From NCBI GenBank assembly GCA_039925965.1, contig JBDSXW010000006.1:124001-188000 (forward strand): a DNA stretch of 64,000 bases, given 5' to 3'. This DNA comes from JAZKFT01 sp039925965. GTDB taxonomy: Bacteria; Bacteroidota; Bacteroidia; Chitinophagales; Chitinophagaceae. Position 1 is the stretch's first letter. Every line of letters starts with the position of its first letter. A program made the position numbers and the translations under genes. Shown here one piece after another: positions 55,460-64,000 of this stretch. The notes under the pieces are model-generated. The model saw only the letters and a program-made list of their open reading frames with translations. It was not told the origin of the DNA and made no database searches.

Positions 55460-56781
55460 TGGAAGCAACAATAGCAGAAATACAGATCGATAGATATCCG
55501 GCTTATAAAGATTCCGGTGTGGAATGGTTAGGGCAGATTCCAGAGCATTGGGGAATAAAAAGAATTAAACATTTATTTGAGGAAATAAATGAAAGAAGTG
55601 ATTTAGGAAATGAGGAATTACTGTCTGTTTCTCAGTATACCGGTGTAACAAGAAAAATTGATAAATTAGAAGAAGGAGATTTGTTGACAAATGCTTCAAC
55701 ACTTGAAGGTTACAAAAAAGTAAGTGTCGGAGATTTAGTGAGTAATATCATGCTGGCTTGGAATGGCAGTTTAGGCTTTTCTTCATTTGATGGGATAACA
55801 AGTCCAGCGTATTCTATTTATAGAGTAAAGACTGAGGATGAAAAAAGATACTTTCATTATTTATTTAGGACTGAATTATATAAATCTGAGTTTAAAAGAA
55901 ATTCATCCGGAGTAATAGAAAGTCGGCTTAGGTTATATACTGATTCCTTCTTCAGAATTGAATCTATTCTTCCGCTGCCAGAAGAACAAATCGCCATAGC
56001 CAATTTTCTTGATCGTAAAACAGCCTTGATAGACCAGGCCATTGGCATCAAAGAAAAACAAATAGAACTGCTGAAGGAGCGCAGGCAAATACTGATACAT
56101 AAAGCGGTTACACGTGGGCTTGACCAAAATGTGAAGATGAAGGATAGTGGGGTGGAATGGATTGGGGAAGTGCCGGAGGGGTGGGAGGTGAAAAAAGTAA
56201 AGTTTTTATTTACTCTTAAAGGAGGGGGAACTCCAAGTAAAGAACGGAGGGATTTCTGGGACGGAGACATACCCTGGGTTTCACCAAAAGATATGAAGTT
56301 TGATTTCATTACTACAACGGAGGACTTCGTAACAATGAAAGGGCTGCTCAACTCCTCATCAAATTATATTCAACCCAATACTCTACTAATGGTTGTTAGA
56401 TCTGGAATTCTTCAAAGAACCATTCCTGTAGCAATTTCATCTGTCGGCTTAACAATTAACCAAGACATGAAGGCATTTACTTCACTGGGTTTAATCACTA
56501 CTAAATATTTCTTTTATTTTATTAAGGGGAACGATACATTTCTTATAAATGACTGGGTGAAAGAAGGTGCTACGGTTGAAAGTGTCGAAGCGGAATTATT
56601 GAAGAATGGACTCATTACATTGCCTTCAATGCAAGAGCAAGAAGAAATAGTAGGCCATATAGAAAACCTATCAGATAAAATTGCCACTGCGATTTCCCTC
56701 AAAGAAAAAGAAATAGAAAAATTAAAGGAGTATAAAGCCACATTAATAAATAGTGCGGTAACGGGTAAAATAAAAGTTTGA
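55459..56781 (+). CDS. hsdS: Type I restriction-modification specificity subunit S
   Basis: The protein has 440 residues with two target recognition domains. Each begins with the same pattern, YKDSGVEWLGQIPEHW at the start and MKDSGVEWIGEVPEGW near residue 228, and each ends in a helical spacer (LPEEQIAIANFLDRKTALID and MQEQEEIVGHIENLSDKIAT). The two variable domains read a bipartite DNA site. The start ATG overlaps the hsdM stop. The AT-rich composition contrasts with hsdM, as is common for exchanged specificity genes. The next gene starts 5 bp after the stop. Confidence 0.95.
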   Translation: MEATIAEIQIDRYPAYKDSGVEWLGQIPEHWGIKRIKHLFEEINERSDLGNEELLSVSQYTGVTRKIDKLEEGDLLTNASTLEGYKKVSVGDLVSNIMLAWNGSLGFSSFDGITSPAYSIYRVKTEDEKRYFHYLFRTELYKSEFKRNSSGVIESRLRLYTDSFFRIESILPLPEEQIAIANFLDRKTALIDQAIGIKEKQIELLKERRQILIHKAVTRGLDQNVKMKDSGVEWIGEVPEGWEVKKVKFLFTLKGGGTPSKERRDFWDGDIPWVSPKDMKFDFITTTEDFVTMKGLLNSSSNYIQPNTLLMVVRSGILQRTIPVAISSVGLTINQDMKAFTSLGLITTKYFFYFIKGNDTFLINDWVKEGATVESVEAELLKNGLITLPSMQEQEEIVGHIENLSDKIATAISLKEKEIEKLKEYKATLINSAVTGKIKV

Positions 56782-56786
56782 TAAGT

Positions 56787-57380
56787 ATGACATCTATAAA
56801 AACAATAGCGAACAGAATAAATTCCATAACTAAAAGTGTAGCACTACATCAAGACTATTCAAAAAAGCCTGGACTATATGCTTTGATGTTGTGTGAAAAT
56901 TCGTCGTTAAAAAGTTTTGGAGACGGCAAGCGGATTATTTATGTAGGAAAGGCTAAGGGTAGTCTAAAAAAGCGGGACCTTGATACCCATTTTAAAGATG
57001 GAAAAACAGGTAGTTCAAGTCTAAGACGTTCTATTGGTGCAATATTAAAAAAAGAACTAGGTGCTCTAGCGTTTAGCAGAAACGGATCGGTTAAATTCCC
57101 CAACATTGACAATTATAAGTTCGACACAGAAACAGAAAAGAAACTTTCACAATGGATGAATAAGAACCTACTTATTGGATTTTGGGAGTATAATTCGGCA
57201 TTAGAGGAAAAACCATTGCGTAAAATTGAAGAGCAGCTAACATTAATCCTCAAACCAACCCTTGATTTGAGTAATGCAACCAAGAAATTTAACTCCCATG
57301 CAGTGCAGTTAACGACGCTACGAAAAATATGTAAAGATGAGGCAAGACAAAATGTTTTGAATGAAATCCCATATTATTAA
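56787..57380 (+). CDS. GIY-YIG-like nuclease domain protein
   Basis: The protein has about 197 residues from the ATG at 56787; a TTG at 56778 would overlap hsdS. It shows the GIY-YIG core in relaxed form: PGLYAL (Gly29-Leu-Tyr31), RIIYVGKAKGS (Tyr52-Val-Gly54), Arg63 and His68 in LKKRDLDTHF, and a candidate metal-binding Glu in LRKIEEQLTLIL. Such folds cut DNA in homing endonucleases, restriction enzymes and repair proteins. Its place between hsdS and the DUF262 genes suggests an accessory nuclease of the defence operon (inference). Strongly AT-rich. Confidence 0.75.
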   Translation: MTSIKTIANRINSITKSVALHQDYSKKPGLYALMLCENSSLKSFGDGKRIIYVGKAKGSLKKRDLDTHFKDGKTGSSSLRRSIGAILKKELGALAFSRNGSVKFPNIDNYKFDTETEKKLSQWMNKNLLIGFWEYNSALEEKPLRKIEEQLTLILKPTLDLSNATKKFNSHAVQLTTLRKICKDEARQNVLNEIPYY

Positions 57381-57457
57381 TAAATCGTCGAGATTAAGCG
57401 GGAAAATAAACCAGTATCAATAAATAGTTAAGTAACAATGAAGTAAAGCGGAAAGTT

Positions 57458-58759
57458 ATGGAAGTATTAAAAGAAGCAAACAAAGTTGAACTAAAAAACA
57501 GGTCTGTGGGAGAAGTCTTAGGCTTAAAGCCCTCATCCAGCAAAGCGGATGGTTCCTTCGAACTGCAGCTCGCCATCCCTGACTATCAAAGAATCTATTG
57601 CTGGGAAGAGATAAATGTCATCAAACTTTTAGATGATATCTTGGAATCATCAGGCAAGAAATATCATTTAGGGAGCATTATACTTCATAAAAGCAACGAC
57701 AGATACAATATTGTAGATGGACAGCAGCGCCTTGTCACGTTGTGTTTGTTTTTTCTAGAAATGCAAAGTGACATAAATATTTCCCTTTTAGACGAGACAT
57801 TTGAATCAAAAGAAGCACAAGAGTACATAGGGTATAACAAATATCTAATAAGGAATTACGTTGCCAATAGTTCCCACTCGTTTGATTTAGAATCAATGCT
57901 TAATGAACTTCAATTCAGCGTATTAAAAATCAATGATGGGTCTGTTGATTTAGCCTATACTTTTTTTTCAAACCAAAATTCTCGAGGCAAAGCACTTACA
58001 GACTACGATTTGCTGAAGGCGCATCATTTAAGGTACATATATATACCTGATCAAGCAAAACACTTAGCTGAACGTTGGGATAACCTTTTACTTCAGCCGG
58101 ATAACGATAATAACGACAGGGAATTAGATCGTACACTCGGCATTTACTTATTCCGTTTGCGGAAATGGATGCGGAAAAATGAGTGGAGTAATGATGAAAA
58201 GTATAAAGTGAAAATTGAATTTCAGGCCGCTTCCTTCATCCGTGAAATTCCACCATTTGGTGAGCAATTTCAATTCAATGAGTCCATCCAGGGAGGATCA
58301 CATTTTTTTGCATACGCTGAAACTTTTGTTTATAAACATAAAACTTTTGCGACGACGGCAGAATTCAGGCAACTTCAAGTTCTCTCCAATGAAACTCATT
58401 GGTGGTATAGGGATGTGATCGAAAGTTTGTTATTTGCCTACTATCTCAAATTTGGCACCCTGTACTTATCCGATGCGCTTGTTGGAATGATGCGTATAAT
58501 CTCAGCGCACAGATACCAGTATGGCAGAGCAAATCTAAAGAGCCTACTAAAACATGCGTCAGAATCAGAAATTGTATTGATGATAGATAGGGCAACATCA
58601 CCAACTTTCTTTCTTGCTGAATTGTTAGGCAGAATAAAAATGCTGCCAATCCCAACTGGTCTCAAAGGTATTCGTAGCCGATTTGATCAAGCAGTTCAAG
58701 TAATTAATGAAAACCTACCTATAAATATGTCTTCATATTTTTCAACTGAAAGAAAATAA
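57458..58759 (+). CDS. DUF262 protein (ParB/sulfiredoxin-like NTPase fold), no HNH domain
   Basis: The protein has 433 residues. The DUF262 block covers about residues 30 to 200: IPDYQR (40 to 45), CWEEINVIKLLDDIL, YHLGSIIL and the signature DGQQR (87 to 91) followed by LVTLCLFF. In GmrSD, BrxU and SspE this domain binds and splits nucleotide to control a DUF1524 nuclease. This protein lacks a DUF1524 block at the C-terminus, so it may act as a partner (GmrS-like) to the next gene. Its stop overlaps the next start as TAATG, so the two are translationally coupled. Confidence 0.88.
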   Translation: MEVLKEANKVELKNRSVGEVLGLKPSSSKADGSFELQLAIPDYQRIYCWEEINVIKLLDDILESSGKKYHLGSIILHKSNDRYNIVDGQQRLVTLCLFFLEMQSDINISLLDETFESKEAQEYIGYNKYLIRNYVANSSHSFDLESMLNELQFSVLKINDGSVDLAYTFFSNQNSRGKALTDYDLLKAHHLRYIYIPDQAKHLAERWDNLLLQPDNDNNDRELDRTLGIYLFRLRKWMRKNEWSNDEKYKVKIEFQAASFIREIPPFGEQFQFNESIQGGSHFFAYAETFVYKHKTFATTAEFRQLQVLSNETHWWYRDVIESLLFAYYLKFGTLYLSDALVGMMRIISAHRYQYGRANLKSLLKHASESEIVLMIDRATSPTFFLAELLGRIKMLPIPTGLKGIRSRFDQAVQVINENLPINMSSYFSTERK

Positions 58760-60600
58760 TGCCCAACAATCAATATACACCAGCAACTGTAGGAGAGTTA
58801 AAATGTTCGATTCCTTTGTATCAGCGTCTATTTGAATGGGAAGAGCCGCAAATTTTACAATTATTACATGATCTGTATGGAGGCTTTAAGAACAATCCAG
58901 AACAACCGTACTATATCGGTATGCTTACTGCATTTAAAGAGAATGAAGCATATAGTTTGGTAGATGGTCAACAACGATTTACAGTTTTAACATTAATTGC
59001 AATTGTTTTTGACACAGATGAATGGAAAAGCTTTGTAAAGGTTGGCGATAAAAATTATAGACTCTCTTTTTTTGCCAGGAAAAGGGACGAGGATTATTTA
59101 AGAAGAATTTTTGAAAGGGCAGTACCAGCGCATGTGAATAACAAAATGCAGAGAGGAATTGAAACAATAAGAAAGTATTTAGAAAACCAGACGAAGCAAG
59201 AAAGGGATGAATTTTCCAATTATATATACAATCAAGCGACCTTTTTTTTATCTGTACTTCCAAAAGAGTATACCTCCCCTGAGTTAAACAGGTATTTTGA
59301 AGCCATGAATGCTACGGGAAAAGGTCTTGAAAACCATGAGATTTTAAAAGTTGAACTTCTAAGAAACCTGCCTAATGAAAAAAGGGAGCAATATACCCGA
59401 ATATGGAACCTGATTTCGGACATGGATAAATGCCTTGTGAGGCAAAGGTTTGACAAAAATGAGAAAATATTTGAATTTAAGACCCGGCAAAAAGAAGCCC
59501 TTTTAGCGCTGGACGATATTGATAGACTTGCGGCACATTGTAACGATTTCAGCAAGGATTTTTATAATGAAAACGATTTTAAGTGTATTAAGGATATTGA
59601 GATAAGCAACAAAACTCCAGCAAAACAATTTTATACAAGAAGCGAAAGGGCTATCTTGGGTTTTACTGATTTTTTATTGCAGGTGTTGTGGCTTCAACTT
59701 TCTATTAGCCAACGTGAAGCGTCTAGTGATTTTTTCAATGACCTGAAACTACAAGAAAACTTCAAAAAGTATTTACCTGATAAGGATGCAGAGTTATTCA
59801 TTCAGAATTTACTGAAATACCGCTGTCTTTTTGATTATTATATTCTAAGAGTTAATCATAGCGATCAAAATAATGTATCTTATTTTTTGCACTTTTCAGA
59901 CGATGAGAATGAAGATGCCAGAGATAATGAACGGGAGCTATTACAGTATCAGTCTATGTTATACGTGAGTACAACAAGTCATTTATGGCTAACGGAGCTT
60001 TTCCTTTTGTTAGCAAAAAATCCTAATAACAACACAGCAAGTGGCGTATTAGCCTACTTAAAGAATAAGGATAATGACAGATCAAAAGCAAGAAATTGCA
60101 CATTTAAGTATGGCAGTATAGATAGATATTGGTTTTGGCGGTTGGATTATTTCCTATGGGAAAATCGGAGAACGTATTTTGCCGAAGCATCTTACAAAAT
60201 AGCAGATAATTTTGTATTTAAGTCAAATAGGTCAATAGAGCACATTGCTCCGCAGCAACTCCAGCCTGATAGTATTGCGAAGGTCTCAGAAGAATACATG
60301 GATTGCTTTGGCAATTTAGCGATGATTTCTTCTGGCCAAAATTCCTCGTTGCAAAATGCATCTTACGAAATAAAAAGAGCTCATGTAAACGCTTTTATAA
60401 ACGGAAGCAAGAGCGGCACAATTGAGAGCCTTAAAATGCTGAAGATTTATGAGCACAAAGATTGGAACGACTTTAATGTAGCAAGACATTCAGATAACAT
60501 GATTGAAGTGCTGATCTCTTCGTTTTCGGAAGATTGCAATGAATTAATTGTGAAATTAGAGGGCAATTTGATTACCACTACAACTCAACTTGACAACTAA
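58759..60600 (+). CDS. DUF262-DUF1524 protein (NTPase plus HNH nuclease)
   Basis: The protein has 613 residues. DUF262 occupies about residues 10 to 220 with IPLYQR (18 to 23), FEWEEPQILQLLHDL and DGQQR (69 to 73). The C-terminal DUF1524 block has SIEHIAPQQ (Glu494-His495 as likely HNH core), CFGNLAMI and an NSSLQNASYEIKR tail that carries the remaining metal and Asn-type residues. Known relatives (GmrSD, BrxU, SspE) cut modified or unmodified phage DNA. It is coupled by TAATG overlaps to the DUF262 gene before it and to hsdR after it, an intimate link with the type I system. Confidence 0.9.
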   Translation: MPNNQYTPATVGELKCSIPLYQRLFEWEEPQILQLLHDLYGGFKNNPEQPYYIGMLTAFKENEAYSLVDGQQRFTVLTLIAIVFDTDEWKSFVKVGDKNYRLSFFARKRDEDYLRRIFERAVPAHVNNKMQRGIETIRKYLENQTKQERDEFSNYIYNQATFFLSVLPKEYTSPELNRYFEAMNATGKGLENHEILKVELLRNLPNEKREQYTRIWNLISDMDKCLVRQRFDKNEKIFEFKTRQKEALLALDDIDRLAAHCNDFSKDFYNENDFKCIKDIEISNKTPAKQFYTRSERAILGFTDFLLQVLWLQLSISQREASSDFFNDLKLQENFKKYLPDKDAELFIQNLLKYRCLFDYYILRVNHSDQNNVSYFLHFSDDENEDARDNERELLQYQSMLYVSTTSHLWLTELFLLLAKNPNNNTASGVLAYLKNKDNDRSKARNCTFKYGSIDRYWFWRLDYFLWENRRTYFAEASYKIADNFVFKSNRSIEHIAPQQLQPDSIAKVSEEYMDCFGNLAMISSGQNSSLQNASYEIKRAHVNAFINGSKSGTIESLKMLKIYEHKDWNDFNVARHSDNMIEVLISSFSEDCNELIVKLEGNLITTTTQLDN

Positions 60601-63600
60601 TGTCTAGCCAAACCAACGAACAAGCCCTTGAATCTACCATCGAAAAAGGTCTAACCGGTCATTGTCGTGAAGACCTGTCAAAGCAAGGGACGGCTTTAAA
60701 CCAGTCATCTGAAAGACTGGCGCTCATAAGAGGAGGCAATGAATATTTTACTGGCTCGCCTGTAGATTTTAATGCAAGGCTGGCAATAGATGAGTTTCGT
60801 TTATTTGAGTTTCTCCAAACCACGCAAAAAGAAGAACTGGTCAAACTGCAAAAGCAGGCGGATTGGAAACTTAAAATACTGGATCGGCTTGACAAGATGA
60901 TTAAGAAATACGGCATCATCCGGTTGTACAGAAAAGGGCTGGATGTTGAGGATGCGCATTTTACGTTGCTGTATCCGTTACCATTGGCCAGTAGTAGCGA
61001 TACCGTAAAGAATAATTTTGAAAGCAACCAGTTTAGCGTTACCCGGCAATTGCGCTATTCAATTACCAATCCGCTGGAAGAGATAGACATGGTGCTATTT
61101 GTAAACGGCCTGCCCTTTGCCACCATGGAGTTAAAGAACCATTGGACGGGGCAAAATGCAAAAGTCCATGGCCAGAACCAATACAAATTCAAAAGAGATA
61201 TTACCCAGCCGTTACTAAACTTTGGCCGCTGTATCGTGCACTTTGCTGTTGATACCGATGAAGTGTATATGACCACCAAATTAAACGGCGCCAATACTTT
61301 CTTTCTTCCCTTTAACCTGGGGCACAACTACGGCAAAGGCAATCCACCCAACCCGTTTGGGCATAAGACCGATTACCTGTGGAATGAAATATTTACCCGG
61401 CAAAGTATCGCCAATATCATTCAGCATTTTGTCCGCTTTGATGGCAAAGACACGGATCCGCTGGCGAAGAAGAATTTGTATTTTCCCCGTTACCACCAAT
61501 TAGATGTGGTGAGAAAAATTATAGTAGATGCCAGTATCAAAGGCACCGGCCAAACTTACCTGATACAACATTCAGCAGGTTCGGGCAAGTCCAATTCCAT
61601 TACCTGGGCGGCTTACCAGTTGATAGAAACCTACCCGTTGAGTGATACCATACCCGGCAGCAAGGGTATATCCAATCCACTGTTCGATTCTGTGATTGTA
61701 GTAACCGACAGAAGGCTATTGGATAAACAGCTTCGGGAGAATATTAAGGAGTTTTCGGAGGTTAAGAATATCGTAGCGCCTGCCTACTCGTCGGCCGAAT
61801 TAAAAGCGGCGTTAGAAGCAGGTAAAAAGATCATCATTACTACGATTCAGAAATTTCCCTTTATTGTCGACGGCATCGCAGATTTGAGCGACCGACGTTT
61901 CGCGGTCATTATAGATGAGGCACATAGCAGTCAAAGCGGAACAGCAGCCGGAAGGATGAACCAGGCGATGGGTGGCGGACAGGAAATGGAAGCCGAGGAA
62001 GAAGATGGCGATCCGCAGGACAAAGTATTGGCGGCGTTACGTTCTAAAAAGATGCGCGGCAATGCTTCCTACCTGGCCTTCACGGCTACTCCCAAGAGTA
62101 CCACCTTAGAAAAGTTTGGTGTAAAGCAAGCAGATGGCAAGTTTAAGCCCTTCCATTTATATTCCATGAAACAGGCCATTGAGGAAGGCTTTATCCTCGA
62201 CGTGCTGGCAAACTATACCACCTACAAAAGCTATTATGAAATAGAGAAGTCTATCGATGAAACATTAAATCCTTTGTTTGACACCGTAAAGGCACAGAAA
62301 AAACTACGTGCCTATGTGGAGCGTGATGAACAAACGATTGGCACCAAGGCCGAAATAATGCTGGACCATTTTCTGGAACACCTGGTGAATGGAAAGAAAC
62401 TAAAAGGCAAGGCCAAAGCCATAGTGGCCACGCAAAGCATCGAATCCGCTATCCGGTATTATTTTGCCTTAAAAGATCTGCTGACGAAAAAAGGCAATCC
62501 TTTTAGAATTGCCATTGCCTTCTCTGGCACGAAAAAGATGAAAGGCATTGAATACACAGAAGACACGCTGAATGATTTTCCTGCTAAACTGGATACCGCC
62601 AGAGCTGGCGATCCTGGTTATATCAGTGATAAGATTGCCCGGTTTTTTAATATGGATGAATACCGCATACTGGTAGTTGCCAATAAATACCTCACCGGCT
62701 TTGATCAACCCAAACTTACGGCGATGTATGTTGACAAAAAGTTGCAGGGTGTTATTGCCGTGCAGGCATTGTCAAGGCTCAACCGGTCGGCAGATAGTTT
62801 GGGTAAAAAAACAGAAGACCTGTTCATTCTCGATTTTTATAATTCCACGGAAGAGATCAAAAAGTCTTTCGACCCATTTTACACAGCGACAACTTTAAGC
62901 GAGGCAACGGACGTGAACGTATTGCATGAATTGAAAACACTGCTGGACAATGCCGGTGTCTATGAGTGGTGCGAAGTGGAAGATTTTGTTGCCAAATACT
63001 TTGAAGGCGTCAACGCCCAGGAATTAAGCCCCATCATTGATAACGCTGCAGATCGTTTTAATGAAGCTCTTGAACTAAATGAAGAGGCCAAAGCAGACTA
63101 TAAGATCAAAGCCAAACAGTTTGTAAAAATTTATGGTCAGATGGCTTCCATCATTCCTTACGAGGTGCTTAAATGGGAGCAGTTGTTTTGGTTCCTCAAG
63201 TTCCTGATTCCTAAACTAAAGATTGCTGATCCGGTACAAGATGCATTGGATGAACTTCTAAATTCAGTTGACCTTTCAACCTACGGATTGGAGCGTGTAA
63301 AACTAAATGCCAATATTGGCCTTGATGCTTCAGAGACAGAAGTAGATCCACAGAATTCGAATCCACGCGGTGCCCACGGTGGCGATAACGAAGAAGATCC
63401 GCTGGATTTACTCATCAAAAGCTTTAACGAGCGCTGGTTCCAGGGTTGGGAAGCCACACCCGAAGAGCAGCGGGTAAAGTTTATCAACCTGGCCCAACGA
63501 TTGAAAGAGCACCCCGACTTTAAAGAAAAATACCAGGAGAACACCGATTACCATACCCGTGAACTAGCCTTCAATAAAATGTTTGAAGAAGTAATGGGAA

Positions 63601-63701
63601 AGCAACGCCGCAACGAATTGGATCTTTACCGCCTGCTTTCGCAGGATGAAGCTTTTAAACTCGCTATGCAGGAGACGTTGAAGCGGATGTTGGCTGCGTG
63701 A
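60600..63701 (+). CDS. hsdR: Type I restriction endonuclease subunit R
   Basis: The protein has 1033 residues. An N-terminal PD-(D/E)xK nuclease has Asp163 (EIDM) and Glu177-Leu-Lys179 (MELKN). Two RecA-like motor domains carry AGSGKS (326 to 331), DEAH (439 to 442), FTATPKS and QALSRLNRS. A helical C-terminal part (FNERWFQGW, NTDYHTRELAFNKMFEEVM) docks onto the M/S complex. It pulls DNA and cuts it at a distance when the recognition site is unmethylated. Its start overlaps the stop of the DUF262-DUF1524 gene (TAATG), so the restriction subunit is made only after the accessory genes. Confidence 0.95.
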   Translation: MSSQTNEQALESTIEKGLTGHCREDLSKQGTALNQSSERLALIRGGNEYFTGSPVDFNARLAIDEFRLFEFLQTTQKEELVKLQKQADWKLKILDRLDKMIKKYGIIRLYRKGLDVEDAHFTLLYPLPLASSSDTVKNNFESNQFSVTRQLRYSITNPLEEIDMVLFVNGLPFATMELKNHWTGQNAKVHGQNQYKFKRDITQPLLNFGRCIVHFAVDTDEVYMTTKLNGANTFFLPFNLGHNYGKGNPPNPFGHKTDYLWNEIFTRQSIANIIQHFVRFDGKDTDPLAKKNLYFPRYHQLDVVRKIIVDASIKGTGQTYLIQHSAGSGKSNSITWAAYQLIETYPLSDTIPGSKGISNPLFDSVIVVTDRRLLDKQLRENIKEFSEVKNIVAPAYSSAELKAALEAGKKIIITTIQKFPFIVDGIADLSDRRFAVIIDEAHSSQSGTAAGRMNQAMGGGQEMEAEEEDGDPQDKVLAALRSKKMRGNASYLAFTATPKSTTLEKFGVKQADGKFKPFHLYSMKQAIEEGFILDVLANYTTYKSYYEIEKSIDETLNPLFDTVKAQKKLRAYVERDEQTIGTKAEIMLDHFLEHLVNGKKLKGKAKAIVATQSIESAIRYYFALKDLLTKKGNPFRIAIAFSGTKKMKGIEYTEDTLNDFPAKLDTARAGDPGYISDKIARFFNMDEYRILVVANKYLTGFDQPKLTAMYVDKKLQGVIAVQALSRLNRSADSLGKKTEDLFILDFYNSTEEIKKSFDPFYTATTLSEATDVNVLHELKTLLDNAGVYEWCEVEDFVAKYFEGVNAQELSPIIDNAADRFNEALELNEEAKADYKIKAKQFVKIYGQMASIIPYEVLKWEQLFWFLKFLIPKLKIADPVQDALDELLNSVDLSTYGLERVKLNANIGLDASETEVDPQNSNPRGAHGGDNEEDPLDLLIKSFNERWFQGWEATPEEQRVKFINLAQRLKEHPDFKEKYQENTDYHTRELAFNKMFEEVMGKQRRNELDLYRLLSQDEAFKLAMQETLKRMLAA

Positions 63702-63714
63702 TAAAAATTATTTT

Positions 63715-63915
63715 ATGTCTATAGTAAACCCAAAATTATTCAGCAAGTATGCAATTGAATTTCAATATCAACTGGAGCCATTAAAAAGCTTTCAACTACC
63801 ACCTATTAAAAAATGGAGTATCGATCTTTCATTATTTAAAATGTCTAAAATTCAGCAATCGGAAATCTATAAGGAGTTATTGCAGCTTAAGAAAACCCTC
63901 CAGCCCCCTAAATAA
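63715..63915 (+). CDS. Small protein, unknown, 3' of hsdR
   Basis: The protein has 66 residues, slightly basic, with a helical C-terminal half (SKIQQSEIYKELLQLKKTL). It starts 13 bp after the hsdR stop on the same strand, so it may belong to the operon. No family recognised. Confidence 0.45.
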   Translation: MSIVNPKLFSKYAIEFQYQLEPLKSFQLPPIKKWSIDLSLFKMSKIQQSEIYKELLQLKKTLQPPK

Positions 63916-63962
63916 CTGGAACGATATTCAAATTATAAACGAGGGTGTAAATTTGAAATATC

Positions 63963-64000
63963 ATGGGCAAACAGGCAAGAAAAAGTGCAATAGAGAAGCA
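63963..64000 (+). CDS. Possible start of a gene cut by the window edge
   Basis: An ATG at 63963 opens a frame MGKQARKSAIEK that runs off the window. It is same-strand and close to the operon, so it may be another member. Too short to judge. Confidence 0.35.
   Translation, partial: MGKQARKSAIEK

Overview
The window reads as a chromosomal segment of a Bacteroidota bacterium, most like Chitinophagaceae or Sphingobacteriaceae in flavour. The evidence is a SusC/SusD pair, many lipoprotein and Sec signal peptides on glycan-degrading enzymes, S1 sulfatases with Cys-type motifs, DUF1080 and DUF5017 proteins, a GntR regulator with a LacI-like sensor domain, and weak or absent Shine-Dalgarno sites. 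No rRNA, tRNA or CRISPR array was seen.

Region 1 (1 to about 36.9 kb) is one large polysaccharide utilization locus, almost all on the plus strand and AT-rich. In order it holds the end of a sulfatase-GH78 fusion, an alginate-lyase-fold lipoprotein (PL38-like), a clan GH-A hydrolase, a DUF6250-like lipoprotein, a DUF1080 protein, SusC, SusD, a DUF5017 lipoprotein, GH106, GH43, GH3, a heparinase II/III-type lyase, GH105, a beta-jelly-roll lyase, a sulfatase, a second alginate-lyase-fold protein, a Tat-exported alpha-glucuronidase-like protein, a ThuA-DUF1080 fusion, two tandem iduronate-2-sulfatase-like sulfatases and the GntR regulator. Lyases cut a uronic-acid backbone, GH105 removes the unsaturated uronate, the GH78 and GH106 enzymes remove rhamnose-type residues, GH43 and GH3 remove other neutral sugars, and sulfatases strip sulfate. 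This is the logic of ulvan or a related sulfated rhamnose/uronate glycan (inference). Three decayed genes lie inside the locus: a minus-strand relic upstream of susC, the 3' tail of a second GH106, and a CBM6-containing relic.

Region 2 (about 37 to 49.4 kb) is richer in GC. It carries small lipoprotein and membrane genes, a single-domain globin, a large beta-propeller/lipase fusion, a VOC-family protein and another GH43. A complete ISAs1-family insertion sequence with 19-bp inverted repeats and a 10-bp target duplication sits just upstream of that GH43.

Region 3 (49.4 to 53.0 kb) is nearly gene-free and rich in repeats. It has hairpin-bearing interspersed repeats, a 165-bp tandem duplication, an FN3-domain protein, a 21-copy array of 21-bp units, and a 34-codon relic of a GIY-YIG-type protein.

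Region 4 (53.1 kb to the right edge) is a defence operon: hsdM, hsdS, a GIY-YIG-like nuclease, a DUF262 protein, a DUF262-DUF1524 (HNH) protein and hsdR, joined by repeated TAATG stop/start overlaps. The middle genes are visibly more AT-rich than hsdM and hsdR, as if a GmrSD/BrxU-like module had been inserted into a type I restriction-modification locus. This is the best candidate for an under-described system in the window.
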